Source: Arenicola marina
Taxonomy: Eukaryota > Annelida > Polychaeta > Arenicolidae
DNA length: 64,000 bases
Reading direction: 5' to 3'
Assembly: GCA_964019135.1 (NCBI GenBank)
Contig: OZ025248.1
Location: 15,445,574-15,509,573, forward strand
Shown here in pieces: positions 1-13,171 of this stretch (positions are counted from its first letter, which is position 1; every line of letters starts with the position of its first letter). The notes under the pieces are model-generated. The model made no database searches. It saw only the letters and a list, made by a program, of their open reading frames with translations, and was not told the origin of the DNA. A program made the position numbers and the translations under genes.

Positions 1-470
1 TGATCTTTAACACCCTTCTTAACGATGATTCACTGCCATCTAGTAGTAGGAAAGTGTCATCCGCATATTGACCTATCAAATATTCAACCTCATTTATAAC
101 AATACCTATAACCAATCTGTCCTTCTTGAGGTGCATGGCAAGTGGCTCTATGGCTAATATAAAAACATATGGCGATAATGGATCACCCTGTCGACACCCT
201 CTACCAATAGTAAATTCTTCTGTGAGATTACCGTTATTCACAACACTGCTCTTAGGTTCTCTATAAACAATATTAAACCATTTTATAAATGACGGGCCGA
301 ATCCATATGCTTTAAATACACTGTTTATATATTTCCAGCTTACAGTGTCAAACGCTTTCTCGAAATCTATTAAAAGTAGCATACCGGCCTTCTTTCTATC
401 CTGCATATAATGCATTATGTCATATACCAGCCTTGTACTTTCGCCAATGAATCTTCCCTTTAGAAAACTT
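1..470 (-). mobile_element. 5'-truncated non-LTR retrotransposon (LINE) reverse-transcriptase fragment
   Basis: The minus strand is open over nearly the whole stretch and encodes the middle of a LINE reverse transcriptase. In order it shows FLKGRFIGESTRLVYDI, then LLIDFEKAFDTVSW, then GCRQGDPLSPYVFILAIEPL, and the catalytic QYADDTFLLL, with the expected spacing. These match the L1/Tx1/CR1-type polymerase family; I cannot fix the clade. The coding match stops abruptly near 470, just before the FLKG motif. This is the 5' side of the element, as expected for 5' truncation during target-primed reverse transcription. The 3' part continues beyond base 1. No stop was seen in the part read, so the copy may be fairly young. 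It lies 67 bp or so downstream of the stop codon of the SRCR mosaic gene, in the same orientation. Confidence 0.9.
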
Positions 471-536
471 GATACATATCACAATCTACAACTACAATTT
501 TCCCATTATGATTCCAAAATGATTCCATTTCCAGTT

Positions 537-802
537 TTAATGATCCGACCACCGCGCGAGGAGCCACGTGGTCCAGTCGGAACTGACGTAGGGGGCGCTG
601 TAGTCGAAGTGGATCAGTTGACAGGTGGTGGGCGGGGCGTCGGCGGCCATGTTGGTCAGGTATTGAACGGCACGACACTGTTGGTACGCTTGGCAATGCA
701 GGACACAGCGGGACACTGACCAAGTCAGTATTTCCTGCAGCACGGTGCCTTGTATTTGGTAACCAGGCATTCTAGTGAAACCAACAAGCGGGTAGCCCGT
801 CT
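537..802 (-). CDS. Exon 26: PAN/apple domain 5 and stop codon
   Basis: Starts after CTTTCCAG and reads GYPLVGFTRMPGYQIQG, SRCVLHCQAYQQCRAVQYL and TTCQLIHFDYSAPYV. It ends WLLARWSDH followed by TAA at 539-537. No AATAAA lies between the stop and the LINE junction near 470, so the mature 3' end may lie inside or beyond the LINE. Confidence 0.85.
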
Positions 803-3800
803 CTGGAAAGGACAGCACACCGCAAAGTCACGTAGGCGGCGTATGTACTTGATGTGAATAGTCCGAATTCCGTCAGGAATGAATATATTATATGGGTGAA
901 CTGTTACAGTAGTAACTGTACATTTAGGAATATAACTCAACCTTGGACTGGACCCCTTTTGGAATGAATGCACTCCATCATTGAGAAAAACCAGGTAATA
1001 ACAGAAGCGAAACATTCTCGGACAATGGGGTTAATGGCAAGAATAATGATCTGGCTCATGGCTGCTTGGCTCAGCCGTAGGGCGGGGTTACCTACCAGCC
1101 TCACACATGCCGGCCGCGCCTGTTGAACTGCAGAAGCACTCGTAGCCGACGGATGAGTAGGAACATCGTTGAGACGAATGGCAAGGGTCAAAGAAGCATG
1201 GAGCCTCTGGAAATTAAACCGTATCATATATATATCATAGGGAATATATTTATTCAATAACCTGCTGCCGGAAACGTCAATGTTATTATTTTATTATTAC
1301 AATATTCAAAGCAAAGAACCTACCATTTATTTATTCTTTCACCAACTATATATAGCAATATATAGATATTGCACCTACTATGCTATTAAGTCAATGGTAA
1401 CATGTCATATTACATTATTTTTGGAATATCATTGGTGTATTGTTTAACCTATAGCTGAAATTGAAGTTTTGTTACTGACACTGTGTCTAAGACTTCTGTC
1501 AGTATAATGCTATGTTCGGTTAGTACATGTATTTATGATCGTATTACACAGTTCAGTGTATTAGATCTATCATGATATTGAAGTCACTAATAAGTGGTAC
1601 GATCACTGTATGAGATGACGTCATATGATGGGCGGCAGTAGCACGTACCTGGGTCGTCGGGATGGTCGACCCACAGACGGACAAAGTGGCGTTCCTCCCC
1701 GTATAGCTGAGTGACCCCTGTGACCTGGCTGGAGATGACCACCTGAGTGAGGTCCTGCAGGGTCAGGTCGCCACAGGACAGGGTCAACAGAAAGTCCAGG
1801 CCATCCGTCTGGTAAAACATGGATCACAGACATATCCACATACATGTGTCGGTCAGTAGCACTTGTGCTAATGTTTATTGTAAACTTTTATATACCGAGG
1901 TTAAATAAAGTTTATGTTATCGTATCTTATACCAAAGATATTAGTACACCAAGATAGATCATACGGCGAGCGCCCATTGTAAAATGTTTAATGCGGCGAG
2001 TAGTGGCGCCGCTATGCGGCCAGCCAACTGCGTTGACGATAGCGCTGTCTGCGTGATAAGCGGCGCCCTGTGAGCTACATATAGGATACAGCGCTATTAA
2101 TCCCGTTGATTTAAAGCCTGGTGTTGTCTTTTCATGCTTTCAGGTATATTTCGCATAAAATATATATAATATTGTAGTTGTTATGCGGCAATAAATAGCT
2201 ATTATAGTATCATCAAGGTGTCATTTGCCGAGTACGTCATTCACTGGCAGTCAACTGTTTGGCTCTCCTGACTTGCTGATAACTTTGCTGGTTGAAAAGT
2301 AAGATGCACCCTTGACTGGTTATCGATTATAAAACACAACTACTTCATCATTTTTAGCATAGGCGGCCTCCGGTCTTTGCTTTATTGGCACATCTTGTCA
2401 TACAATAGATGTCGATGGTTACACAAGACCCTGAAGATATGTCTTTCGTGAAGAAGAGAGTAGCATCTCAGACAATAAGTGCAATGAAAGTGACTTACCT
2501 AGTTAAGTCCTCCTGATATAAATACTAATATTTATGCGCATGTTGTTAAGCATGTTTTGGCCAGATTGTGGCACTCTCCTATTAAAGAGTGTAGCTTTCT
2601 TATGAACTATATCATCAACATTATCCATGTCAAATATTTTATTTAGGTAAAGAAAAAATAAGACATTAAAAATAGTTGCGTTTTATTATCATGAAATGAT
2701 TTTAATTATATGCCTAATTAATTATTTAACCCTGTCTTTCCATGGATGTGATTCTGCATATTCTAAGCCTAAATATTAATGCTAAACAACATGTTTACCC
2801 AAGTGAAGTTTTTTAATAGAAATACAAACATCAACAAGATTATTCATTTCTACAGAACGATATGAGCAGCTTCCAGAATGTAAACTACTACGGCTGATGC
2901 AGATACTGGACTTGTTCAACAAGTCGTTCTTCCTTGCATCGACCACCCACGCATCTGTGGCATCTGAAAGCGGTAACAATAAAAAAACACTCTTTATAAA
3001 TACAAATGTTTATAAACAAAAAAGAAATTTAAATTGACAAATGTCCAGTAGAAACGCAGACAAAGGCTGTTCGTCTGGGTAGCTAGTTTCATCAAAAGTA
3101 GCCAGACAGCCAGTAGATCTATGATCATATTATATGGTCTTAGTTGACCTAATTTTGATTCAAACCCCATGACATCGACCGGGACACCTGATTGCACATT
3201 CTTGTTGTCATCTGGTTGAGTAATGATTGGCAAGAAAAGATTTTTGACTGATTTTACTCGCATCAGTCGCCGGCTTTGCCATGGGCGATAATAGATAATT
3301 ATCAGCAGTTGTAGTGGGATAATCGATACGCGATATCCACGAATGATAAATCAACGCAAGAAGCAGGTCTTACCTTTCTTTTTCTTTGGGGAAGCTGAAG
3401 AACGGCATTCCGTGACATTTATTTCGGGAATTCGCGCAATTTATGGCAGCACAAACTTGACGTGGATGCCTGTTGACTGTGGCGCTGAGCAACACTACGC
3501 GCTCACCGCTTGGCGGCGCCACCGGCGGACGATTCCAAGGAAATAGCCGTATGACCTATCTTGGTGCACTAAAAATTTTGCTTATATATGTATGTTAATC
3601 GCGCTGTTGGATTAACCTCACCACTCGGAGTCGATTGGTTAGTTGGATGCTTCAATAAAAAAAAAGCTGCGAATGAGTGATGAAGGGACAGCAATAGTTA
3701 TGATATCAGCAAATATGTGGCGGGTGGCGCGATTTGATATAGTGGTCCTTTCTCCTACAGCGTCATTTGTTATTGGCCACCTCGCACGTCTTGTCATCAC

Positions 3801-6800
3801 TCTTTCGCCTAGGACCAATGTGCCACCTGTCACTATCTATCACCAATTGTTTTGCCAATGCCTAACATAAACCACATTGGTAACGTTAGTGTTGAACAAT
3901 TTGATGAACAAACGCATTCCTCGATCGGGGGTTAGTCCTTACCACGTAGTGAGGCATACACATATCAGCGGCGGACGCGAGGGACAGGCCCGAGATCTCT
4001 TTGATGGGCGCCTGCCGCGAGACTGTGTCCGTCAGGGCGTGGGCCGCCCGGGCCACCCACGTCACCGACCTGCTTCCGGCCTCACTGACGTGTTCTATAG
4101 TGTACTACAACAACAAGGAACGCGGCATTAGAGTACCGTTACTTGGCGCATGATCTGACTTATTCAAGTAGATGTTGGTATCTAGTCATAAGGGCCTTCT
4201 CGGCTTGTCCCCTATAATGAATTACTAATAATTACCATAATCCAAGGATACATTCGAAAGCAATGGCGTAGGTCTACCCTATCTTAGATTTCTTATTCAA
4301 ATCACTCATGCCAACCTGGACATATTAACAGTACTCTAAATCCACAACCTGGCGGACGTTGATTTATAATCATAACGAACAGGTTTTATCACGATCATTG
4401 CATCCTCTCCCATTTGGATATACGTTTTGACCCGCCAGCTCTGATGAGACTGGATGCCTTCTGTATGCTGTAGGCCTGTAGCCACACACCTCATAGTGGT
4501 CCCCGGGCATGGCCTGTCGCATGACGTCAGCAGTGGCCAGGATGGAGTAGTCGATGGTGAGCCCAGCAGCCACCGCGTTACGGGAAGTCAAGGATGTCGT
4601 CGTCCACCGGCTGTGGGCAGACATCACATGATGCGCCATATGGCACGTCACATGTAAAGTCACGTGATAAGTCACATGACACGTCACATGACATGACATG
4701 TGACGTAACAGATCGCATATGGCGCGTCACACAACATTGCGACAATGTTTTTTTTTTAACTTTTATTTATCGAGATTATCAATATTGAAATACACATGTG
4801 AATTACCACCTCGTCCGACAGTCTTAACGGACGATACTGATTTGATTTGAATTAGAGCGTTTGCTTTGTTTTGCCTATTATTCAAAATATTCTTAATAGA
4901 CGTAATCAAACGGTAGGTAACTAATTGCATTTGTGAGGGAATTCGTTGAGCTTATATTTTATATACTTTACCCAGAGACGCTGTTGGCAACAAGGATACG
5001 GGGACTTCCATCGCCTGACACCTGACAGTGCACGTGAATGACATCCCCGCTGTCGGTTGTAATGGGGTACAGTCCATTCACTAGGGGGCGCCCCATTGCC
5101 AGTAAGCCATATCTGACGTGACGACAGGAGCGCCACCCTGTTTGTTGGTAAGGTGGGGGCGGAGAGAGTAAGGAGTTAGACGGCACCAATACGAATCCTG
5201 TGCAGGTAAGCTGTAATTGAGATTCGTTTGGGTATATGGTTGTGTAAGTATGACATACTTATATATATATATATAATATTCACAAAACAACAATAATAAT
5301 CTTAATTTTTCTATAACGAGGCTATAACCTACATATTGGGTGCACCATATATGATTGCATCGGTTATGTAATCATCTTACCAAATGAACCGCACGACCAC
5401 GTATAGTGATTACTGTCGTCAGAATCCATCAGTTGTCCTTTCACCTTGAAGAGGACGCACGTGCTGTTTTGGATCACGTCGGCCGACACACACTGCTTCG
5501 TGTTTTCACACATCTCCAGACATTCCGTCCTTGACAGAGTCATGAGAGGATCGCTCCATATGGCATCTGTTAGGGAGTCAACCTTGGTCGAGGCGGCCTC
5601 AGTCCATTGGAAGGAGCATTCTACAGACAGCGGAAACAATTAAGTGGGGTTTGATTAACTCGCACAGAACCGAAACAAGCAAGATAATCTTCAGTATGCT
5701 GGTGAAATGAAGAAACGAAATATGCGATTATTAACGTATTATTACATTATTAGTAATTCATTATAATTGATAGATTCATGGCTCAGTTATAGCTGCTCAT
5801 CTGGCGATGCCCCATGTACGAGACATATGGTTTGATATCTATAACGTTCATTTTTATCATATCTATAACCATGCCAGAAGGGTCAAACTGCTCAACGACG
5901 TTGTTGTACTCAAACAGGTCACTTCCACCACGCCAGGGTACGTTGTAATTAGCAATATGACTTTTTATTAATTGAACGCTGTATAGTTGTATCCAAGTAA
6001 AAAATCATTACATGAATGACTTGTATCTGCAAACATCATTTTCCCTGAAACGTATTTGAAATATTTATCAGTGCTGTTTCATCAGCTACAATGCTATGCC
6101 ATATGTTATACATGATAAACTGTGGGTACATAAATATAATGTGGCCTGAATGGCCCATTCATTTACATACTCAAACATTTAGCGCTCGACGTAGCAAATA
6201 TTTATTTCTCTTGAAGGTCAAGCCGAGAAGAAGGATCTTGTGAGCATACTCACGCAAACAAACTCTGCGGTATAGAACTCCGTTGAAAGTCTGATGCAGA
6301 ATGTCCCCCTGTTGGTCCTCGGGAAGTTTGAAGTAACACGTGCCGTTGTCGAAGTACATCTCCACACACATGTCCAGCTCACACTGCGTGCGACACGGAC
6401 TAAGGCTCGTGTCCTTCAGGGTCTTGAAGGGCCAACCGGTCACCATCGATAGCGTGTCATCCACGGCCACCCAGCTCTGAAAACCTGGATTGAAATGTTC
6501 TCATATATGAAGTCAAGTCAAATATCATTTATCCAAACCAAATGTACAAAAAAAATAAAAAAGTCCTGCATACATCAAGTAAAAAAAAAGAGACTCCAAC
6601 TATAACCCTAGCTGGGTTGCTGGCGTTGGAGCCTCCCAGATATTAAATAGGAGAAAGTCGCTGCGGCATATAACCTTGAAAACAATAATCCAACACGGAC
6701 CCACGACCACAACAATGTTATGCGATTAAAACAAATGCAGGAGGGCTACAGAATATAATGTCATAGTTATTAAATGCACAATAAGCTCAAAACAATTGCA

Positions 6801-9800
6801 AGCGGCAGGTATAACAGTGTGGAATATTACAGTCATAAGAATATGTATCAACAATATTTTTTAAATATATTTTGCATATCCTTCTAAACTATGTGTATGA
6901 ACCTTTTGAATAATTCAATAGTGGCGATTTCAACCAGCCTTTATCTGACACATCTCGTAACAAAGTCATGCTGGGCTTTTACGGTGTAAACATATTTTCG
7001 GTAGCGAGTAAAATGAGTATGCACTTCGTCATTTCGGACCATGGACAGCTTATTAAAAAAAGTCGTTTCAATAGCGCTCCAAGCGACCTTTATGAATCAT
7101 GTACGGCGGTGATCGAGCTTTGGTAACATCGATAATCAAAAGTACACCGTAGTGGTAGCATACTATGGATAGGTGCTACTTAAAAAACGCGAGCGTATAT
7201 TTATTAATTCAGATATTCCGAGGGGATACATCGAGATTAATATTTAAAATTAATCTCGCTTCGGCTTGCCATGAAGAATATCTTTGGCGGGATGACGTAT
7301 GCCATGCACGTGCTTGTCATATCATTCGGTTGCTTAGGAACTCCCATTGTGACATCATGTTTATAGCATTTTGACGTCACAACTACTCACTATGAGAGCA
7401 GCCGATGGGCGGTCACCAAGAGCGCTCTGCTTGGCAACAGACATTGTCATTTAGCCTGTCGCTTATAAATTAACTTTAATTTGAAGTATACATGCAGTGT
7501 TAACATTGAATCATTTATTCGTTAATTTTGTGGGGCAGCTGAGACATGCCATAATAGGCTCCGACCTCTCTTTGCTTGAATACATTTATGTAAAGCTGAT
7601 ATTTATTCCCGAATCCGAAAACGTTTCATGGGGGCTGTCACGCGAAATGAAAGTCTTAAGCCTATGCTTGAAATGGACTTTGAATACGCATGCATGTTAC
7701 TTTAAGAGCTCGCTTGCGCTCGCTAATATGGATAGGTGCTACCTAAAAAATGCGAGCGTATATTTATTAATTCAGATATTCCGAAGGGATACATCTAGAT
7801 TAATATTCATCTCACTTCGGCTTGCCATAAAGAATAGCTTTGGCGGGGTGACGTATACCATGCACATGCTTGTGGCATATCACAGTTGGTTGCTTAGGAA
7901 CTCCAATTGTGACGTCATGTTTATAACATTTTGACGTCACCACTACTCACTATGCAGCCGATGGGCGGTCACCAAGAGCGCTCTGCATGGCAACAGACAT
8001 TTAGCCCGTCGCTTATACTAAATAAACTTTAATTTGAAGTACAGGCTTACATCCAATGTTAACATTAATTTTGTTAATTTTTAATTTTGTGGGGCGGCTG
8101 ATTTAATGTACAGCTGATATTTACTCCGAATCCGAAAACGTCTTATGGGGGTTGTTACGCGAAATGAAAGTTCTAAGCCTATGCTTGAAATGGACATTGA
8201 ATATGCATGCATGTTACCTTAAGAGCTCGCTTGCGCTCGCTATAAAGATAAAATTATCCTCTAAAATTGTCTTACTTTCTGGGCATTCGTGCTGGTTTTT
8301 CGGGATGCTGCACGCGTATGGGGCGAGTTGTTGGGCACTGTCTAGGCACGTCGTTGGAGTCGTACAGAAGTGAACACATGGACCTTCTGAAATAAGGAGA
8401 GAAAGCTAGCAATAATAATAATAATAATAATAATATATGTATTGCCATATAAAAGATGTCGCTTAATACATCGTATATAATATAAAATATGAAACATATC
8501 TTACATATGCATACTAATGTGACCTCATTATCTATGCCAGAAGGCACTATACCAAGTTTGTTTTTGTTATTTTTTAAATTGGTTAAACTTCACTACTATT
8601 TAGGATACTCCATGGCTTGTCATGCTTCTGCGTCGCTCTACATTTAGGATGACTAGAGTGTAACCAGACATTACCTATGGCCGGGGCTCTGACTGCGATC
8701 CGGATGCTGTCTGGGGCCTGTGCCAGGATATTGGACCCGGGTCCACTCGCCGACGACACGAGAAAGCTGGAGGTGTCGTTCGATATAGCAACACCTTGGT
8801 CTACGCCGTCATCCTGGAGAAATGGGCATAACAAGTCCTATTGCGTAACTGAAGTCACAATTCTGAATGCTGTACCAAAAGTAATGAGCACAAAGCCCGG
8901 CACAACATATAATGTATATGTAGTGACGAGCGTGAATGGTGAATACTATAATAAAGACTGCGCGCCGTGTCTACGGGTCGAACACTGTGATGACGACATA
9001 CCACGTATCGCGGAGGTCGCAGGAGGTGAGCGGGATACAATAGAGGTACGCCTGTCAAGAGGAGGTCGTTAAACACAACGCCTTCTCCCAGTGGGCTGCC
9101 GGGACTGGTCCATCGCATGCTGGCCTGGACGACACCTGCCCTGATGACCTGAACCATGCCCTGGTAAACAGCACGAAAAGTAACAGGCTAGTCAACATTA
9201 TATAACGGTTGGCTGGTTGGTGTAGGTAGGACGCCATGACATAGTCAGGTCATAGCATGACAATGAGAAGGGTTCAGACAGAGAGGAGCCATGTCTCCGG
9301 GAGTATCTTAACACTCTTTGCGAGTGGCATCTTTATCTTGAATCGATTCGAACCACGCACCAGCCGCTAGGGCTTGCCTAGTAGACGATATCTGAAAATA
9401 GTCAAACGCGCTACCTACTGCACCACAGGGTGACCTAATATGGCGAAGTGAGCATTGAATGCTATTACGACAACACGATGACACATTAACACATGTTAAG
9501 ATATCAATGCTTGGCCTAGTGTCCTTACGCTGCAGTCTGGGGTATATTGTGATACTGCACTGTAATCCCCATGCACAGAGACATGGACAATACAGACAGC
9601 ATTGGAATGAATTGTTAACCTGAGCCAGTGTGCCATACCTCCATTACTCCTGTTCCATTTCCAATGATATTAGTTTCGACCAGATCAAATATACTGTAGT
9701 CTCCATTCAAAGATGGCGAATCTTTGTTCTTCTCCCCGAAGCCGTCTTCCCAATGTCTACAAATACAAATGACATTGCGTCATGTGCGTGCACCGCCTGG

Positions 9801-12800
9801 TAATCTCTTTATACAGTTGACAGCACACAGTAAATTAATCCCACGGTGGAGGGATTCTAGGGGTTGGTCAACGTCTTTGTATTGTTCGTTCACATATGAA
9901 CCAACTAATATCACTATACGTAATATATCTATAGGTACAGACTGGCGGTCTCCTCTTCAAAACAAGATTTCTGGCATAGTAAAATGCATAACAGAATGTC
10001 TCCAATAACTGATAAAAATCGAAATCCTAAATAAAAATAACAATATATGCAAGAGATTTGCAAATATGTCACCTGTTGATGACATTCATAGCAATTATCC
10101 ATCCACCACCGTGTGACGTCATATCACAGAAGACAATGTGAGCCTCGTTCTGAAAGTCGACCAGGTAGAGACCATCCAGAGGCGTGACACCGATGGACAG
10201 GAAGTGACGCAGCCATTCGGAGCAGGACGGAAGCGCTGAGGGCCAGGGAGAATGGCAAATGATGTTTCATTTTTACCATGCTGATATTAAATGTAATGCT
10301 TTAGTAGGGAGGGGGCACTTATTCGATAAAGGAGAGAATGTTCTTGCCAATGGTCAAAATGTGTGTCAACGTCTCAGTACGTCATCACATAACACACTTT
10401 CGTTTGTGGTCTTTCTGTGCCGGCGACGGCTAATGCGCGAAGTCCAATAACTCAATGTATCAGAAATCCAAGCCGCATTGTTAGAGGTGAGCTATACTTT
10501 GAGTTTTGAGTCCGTGTCATGAAACCTCACTGAATGTGTTGTGACTGTCATGAAAACCCATCCATGTGTCATTGTCAGTGAAACCCATTCATGTGTCATT
10601 GTCATTGAACCCCATCCATGTGCCATTGTCATTGAAACCCATCCGTGTGGCATTGTCATTGAAACCCATCCATGTGTCATTGTCATTGAAACCCATCCGT
10701 GTGCCATTGTCATTGAAACCCATCCATGTGTCATTGTCATTGAAACCCATCCATGAGTCATTGTCATTGAACCCCTTCTATGTGTCATTGTTATTGAAAC
10801 CCATCTTTGTGTCATTGTCATTGAAACCCATCCATGTGCCATTGTCATTGAAACCCATCCATGTGCCATTTTCATGGAAACCAACCCAGTTAACACTATC
10901 ATGAACACGCATACTATTCTCATTATTATAATGGAAACCCATAAAATTCCCATTATCGTTGAAGAAATGTAATTAATTAAATTTAATTTACCTCCGCACG
11001 TGCGCCAGAAGTGATACGTTCCCGGGGCGCTTCTTTTATCTCCGGTGTAGTTGCCATGGTAGAGGACGCACCCGGATGTGAGGTCATAATCGAAGGCGTG
11101 GCAGGCGCTCCTGTTCTGACACGACAGTTGGCAGTCGCGGGCGGTGGGCGTGAGTCCCTGCCACAGGATGGAGTCCCCGTTGTCTGGCCCCATCGTGTCT
11201 GACTCATAGTGCCATGTCTTCTTGCAGTCTGCCACGTAAAGGGTATAACACCTAATATAACATAGCCGTTTGCACAATTTAAGACGTTATTACATCCAAA
11301 TGTCAACATGCGAAACGTCCGCTTAATCTTACAATCACAGACGAGAATCGAAGATTGTTCCTCAAAAGCGACCATCGGGAGCACCACATTTTTCTGAGAA
11401 AATAGTTGCAGCCAGCCATGAGCCAACGAAAAAATGCTCAGAGAAGACCTACAGATTGTTGGCTTATATGCTCCACCGGATAAGCTATAGCCATGCCCCA
11501 TAGAAACCGAACTGGTTGGGTTGACCTGCCCGTCAGTTTGTTGTTATAGCTGTGATTAAATGGCGTGATCGATTCGCCTTTTCCAAACTCTCCCTTTTCT
11601 GAAAGAGCAGCTGCCATGCGATCGTCTCGCATATTCTCTTTCATGAAGACCTCTGCTGCTCTTCCGCCCACGTAGGTGGAAGAGAGAAGAGGTAGAGGCT
11701 ATTCCAGGATGGCGGAAGTTTAAATATGCCATCTTTGCTCTTTGTGATCAAACAGGTTTAAGGAAGGAAATACATGAATAAAACAATTACTCAAATTATG
11801 TGACACATTTAAGACCTTATTTTGCGCTGGTCTAACCATGCCCATCTCGGATACACGGACAATAGTAACACCACTTATACGTGAAGCTGAACCAACTAAT
11901 ATCACTATATAAATGGCGTGGGTAAACTCTGGGGTCGGGAGAGGAGGAAGCCTCCAAATACTGTTTTGATCTCATCATTTAGACATGGGTCCCACAATCA
12001 ATAAGTCACGTGAACATTATGTAAAGGAGTAGAACAAAGACACACCTCATCATCACTCACGTTGTACTTACATATACATTGCGGCGCGTACTTCGTGAGC
12101 ATCTCGACATGGCTCAGTTCCTGTCCAATGAAGCCTACCATCTTCATGTAGCAGCGCAGCGTGGTCGCGTTGTAGTAAATAAACTGGCAGAGGTGGTCTC
12201 CATCGCACAGGTTGCTGCAGTCGTACAGGCTGATCGGCTGTCCTATGCTGAACTGCCGCCCGCTCAGAGAGGCCAGCTCCGTACTCTCCGCGATCCATTG
12301 CTTGTGCCCGGCATTGGACTCACACTCTGTCGGGGATAGTAAGTGCCATGCATGATGTCCGCAAGGACAACACATACGTTCGGTATAATTGGTCGTGGTC
12401 TGGCCCTCCAGCGTGAAACGTGCATTTCCGCCGTAGCCTAGCTCGTGGCAGCAATATTCATGGGCTGTCATATGTTTTTTTCTAAAAATGTTTATTTAGC
12501 GGTAAGTAGATTTGCGTAGAGATAATAATGGTTGTTATGGACACCGGCTTAGGGCTGGTATCCATAACAATGTGGTACGTTAAGCACGGAAATTGTCATA
12601 ACCTCTCTCTCTCGTGACGGTAGATCACAATTAACATAATATGGTTTACTATTACAGGTTCTATGTTATTTATTATACTATAGTAGGGACTCCCAGTACA
12701 GAAAAGAAGACCAGAAGACCTAATTATAAACGTAGTATAGTATAGTATAGTATAATTATATATATGAAAACGTGTGCACGATAAGCGGGCAAAAGGTTTT

Positions 12801-13135
12801 CTTACCTGACCTGTACGTGACCATGAATCCCAGACCACTGACGCCATTGTTGTTGGAGCGCCAGACCACGAGGGCCTCGTTCCTGGTGGATCTCACTGTA
12901 GGTGGCGCTGCCTGTCCGCAGGCCTGCAGCAGTAACGGACGACTCTCCACCAGTCCGTCATGGATCTTCAGGTAATCCGCGTCACATCCGGGGGTGTCCT
13001 CGATCTAGAATAAGTCCTGGATCTAATCTCATATCATATCATAACTCATGATCATGATAAATATATCCAAGGAACCTATTTACCTTATAGCGGGCAATGA
13101 CATTTACATAAAGAAACAATCAGAACGATTCTATA

Positions 13136-13171
<36 letters not shown>

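Noticed and set aside
937-1257. Minus-strand frame of 106 codons between exons 25 and 26
   Set aside because: No domain similarity, no splice sites in the needed phase, and exons 25 and 26 join in frame without it.
2860-2966. Possible extra exon (TDAWVVDARKNDLLNKSS) of the mosaic gene
   Set aside because: It has an acceptor but no convincing donor, and its phase does not fit. Exon 24 joins exon 25 in frame without it, as in the first fibrinogen-like block.
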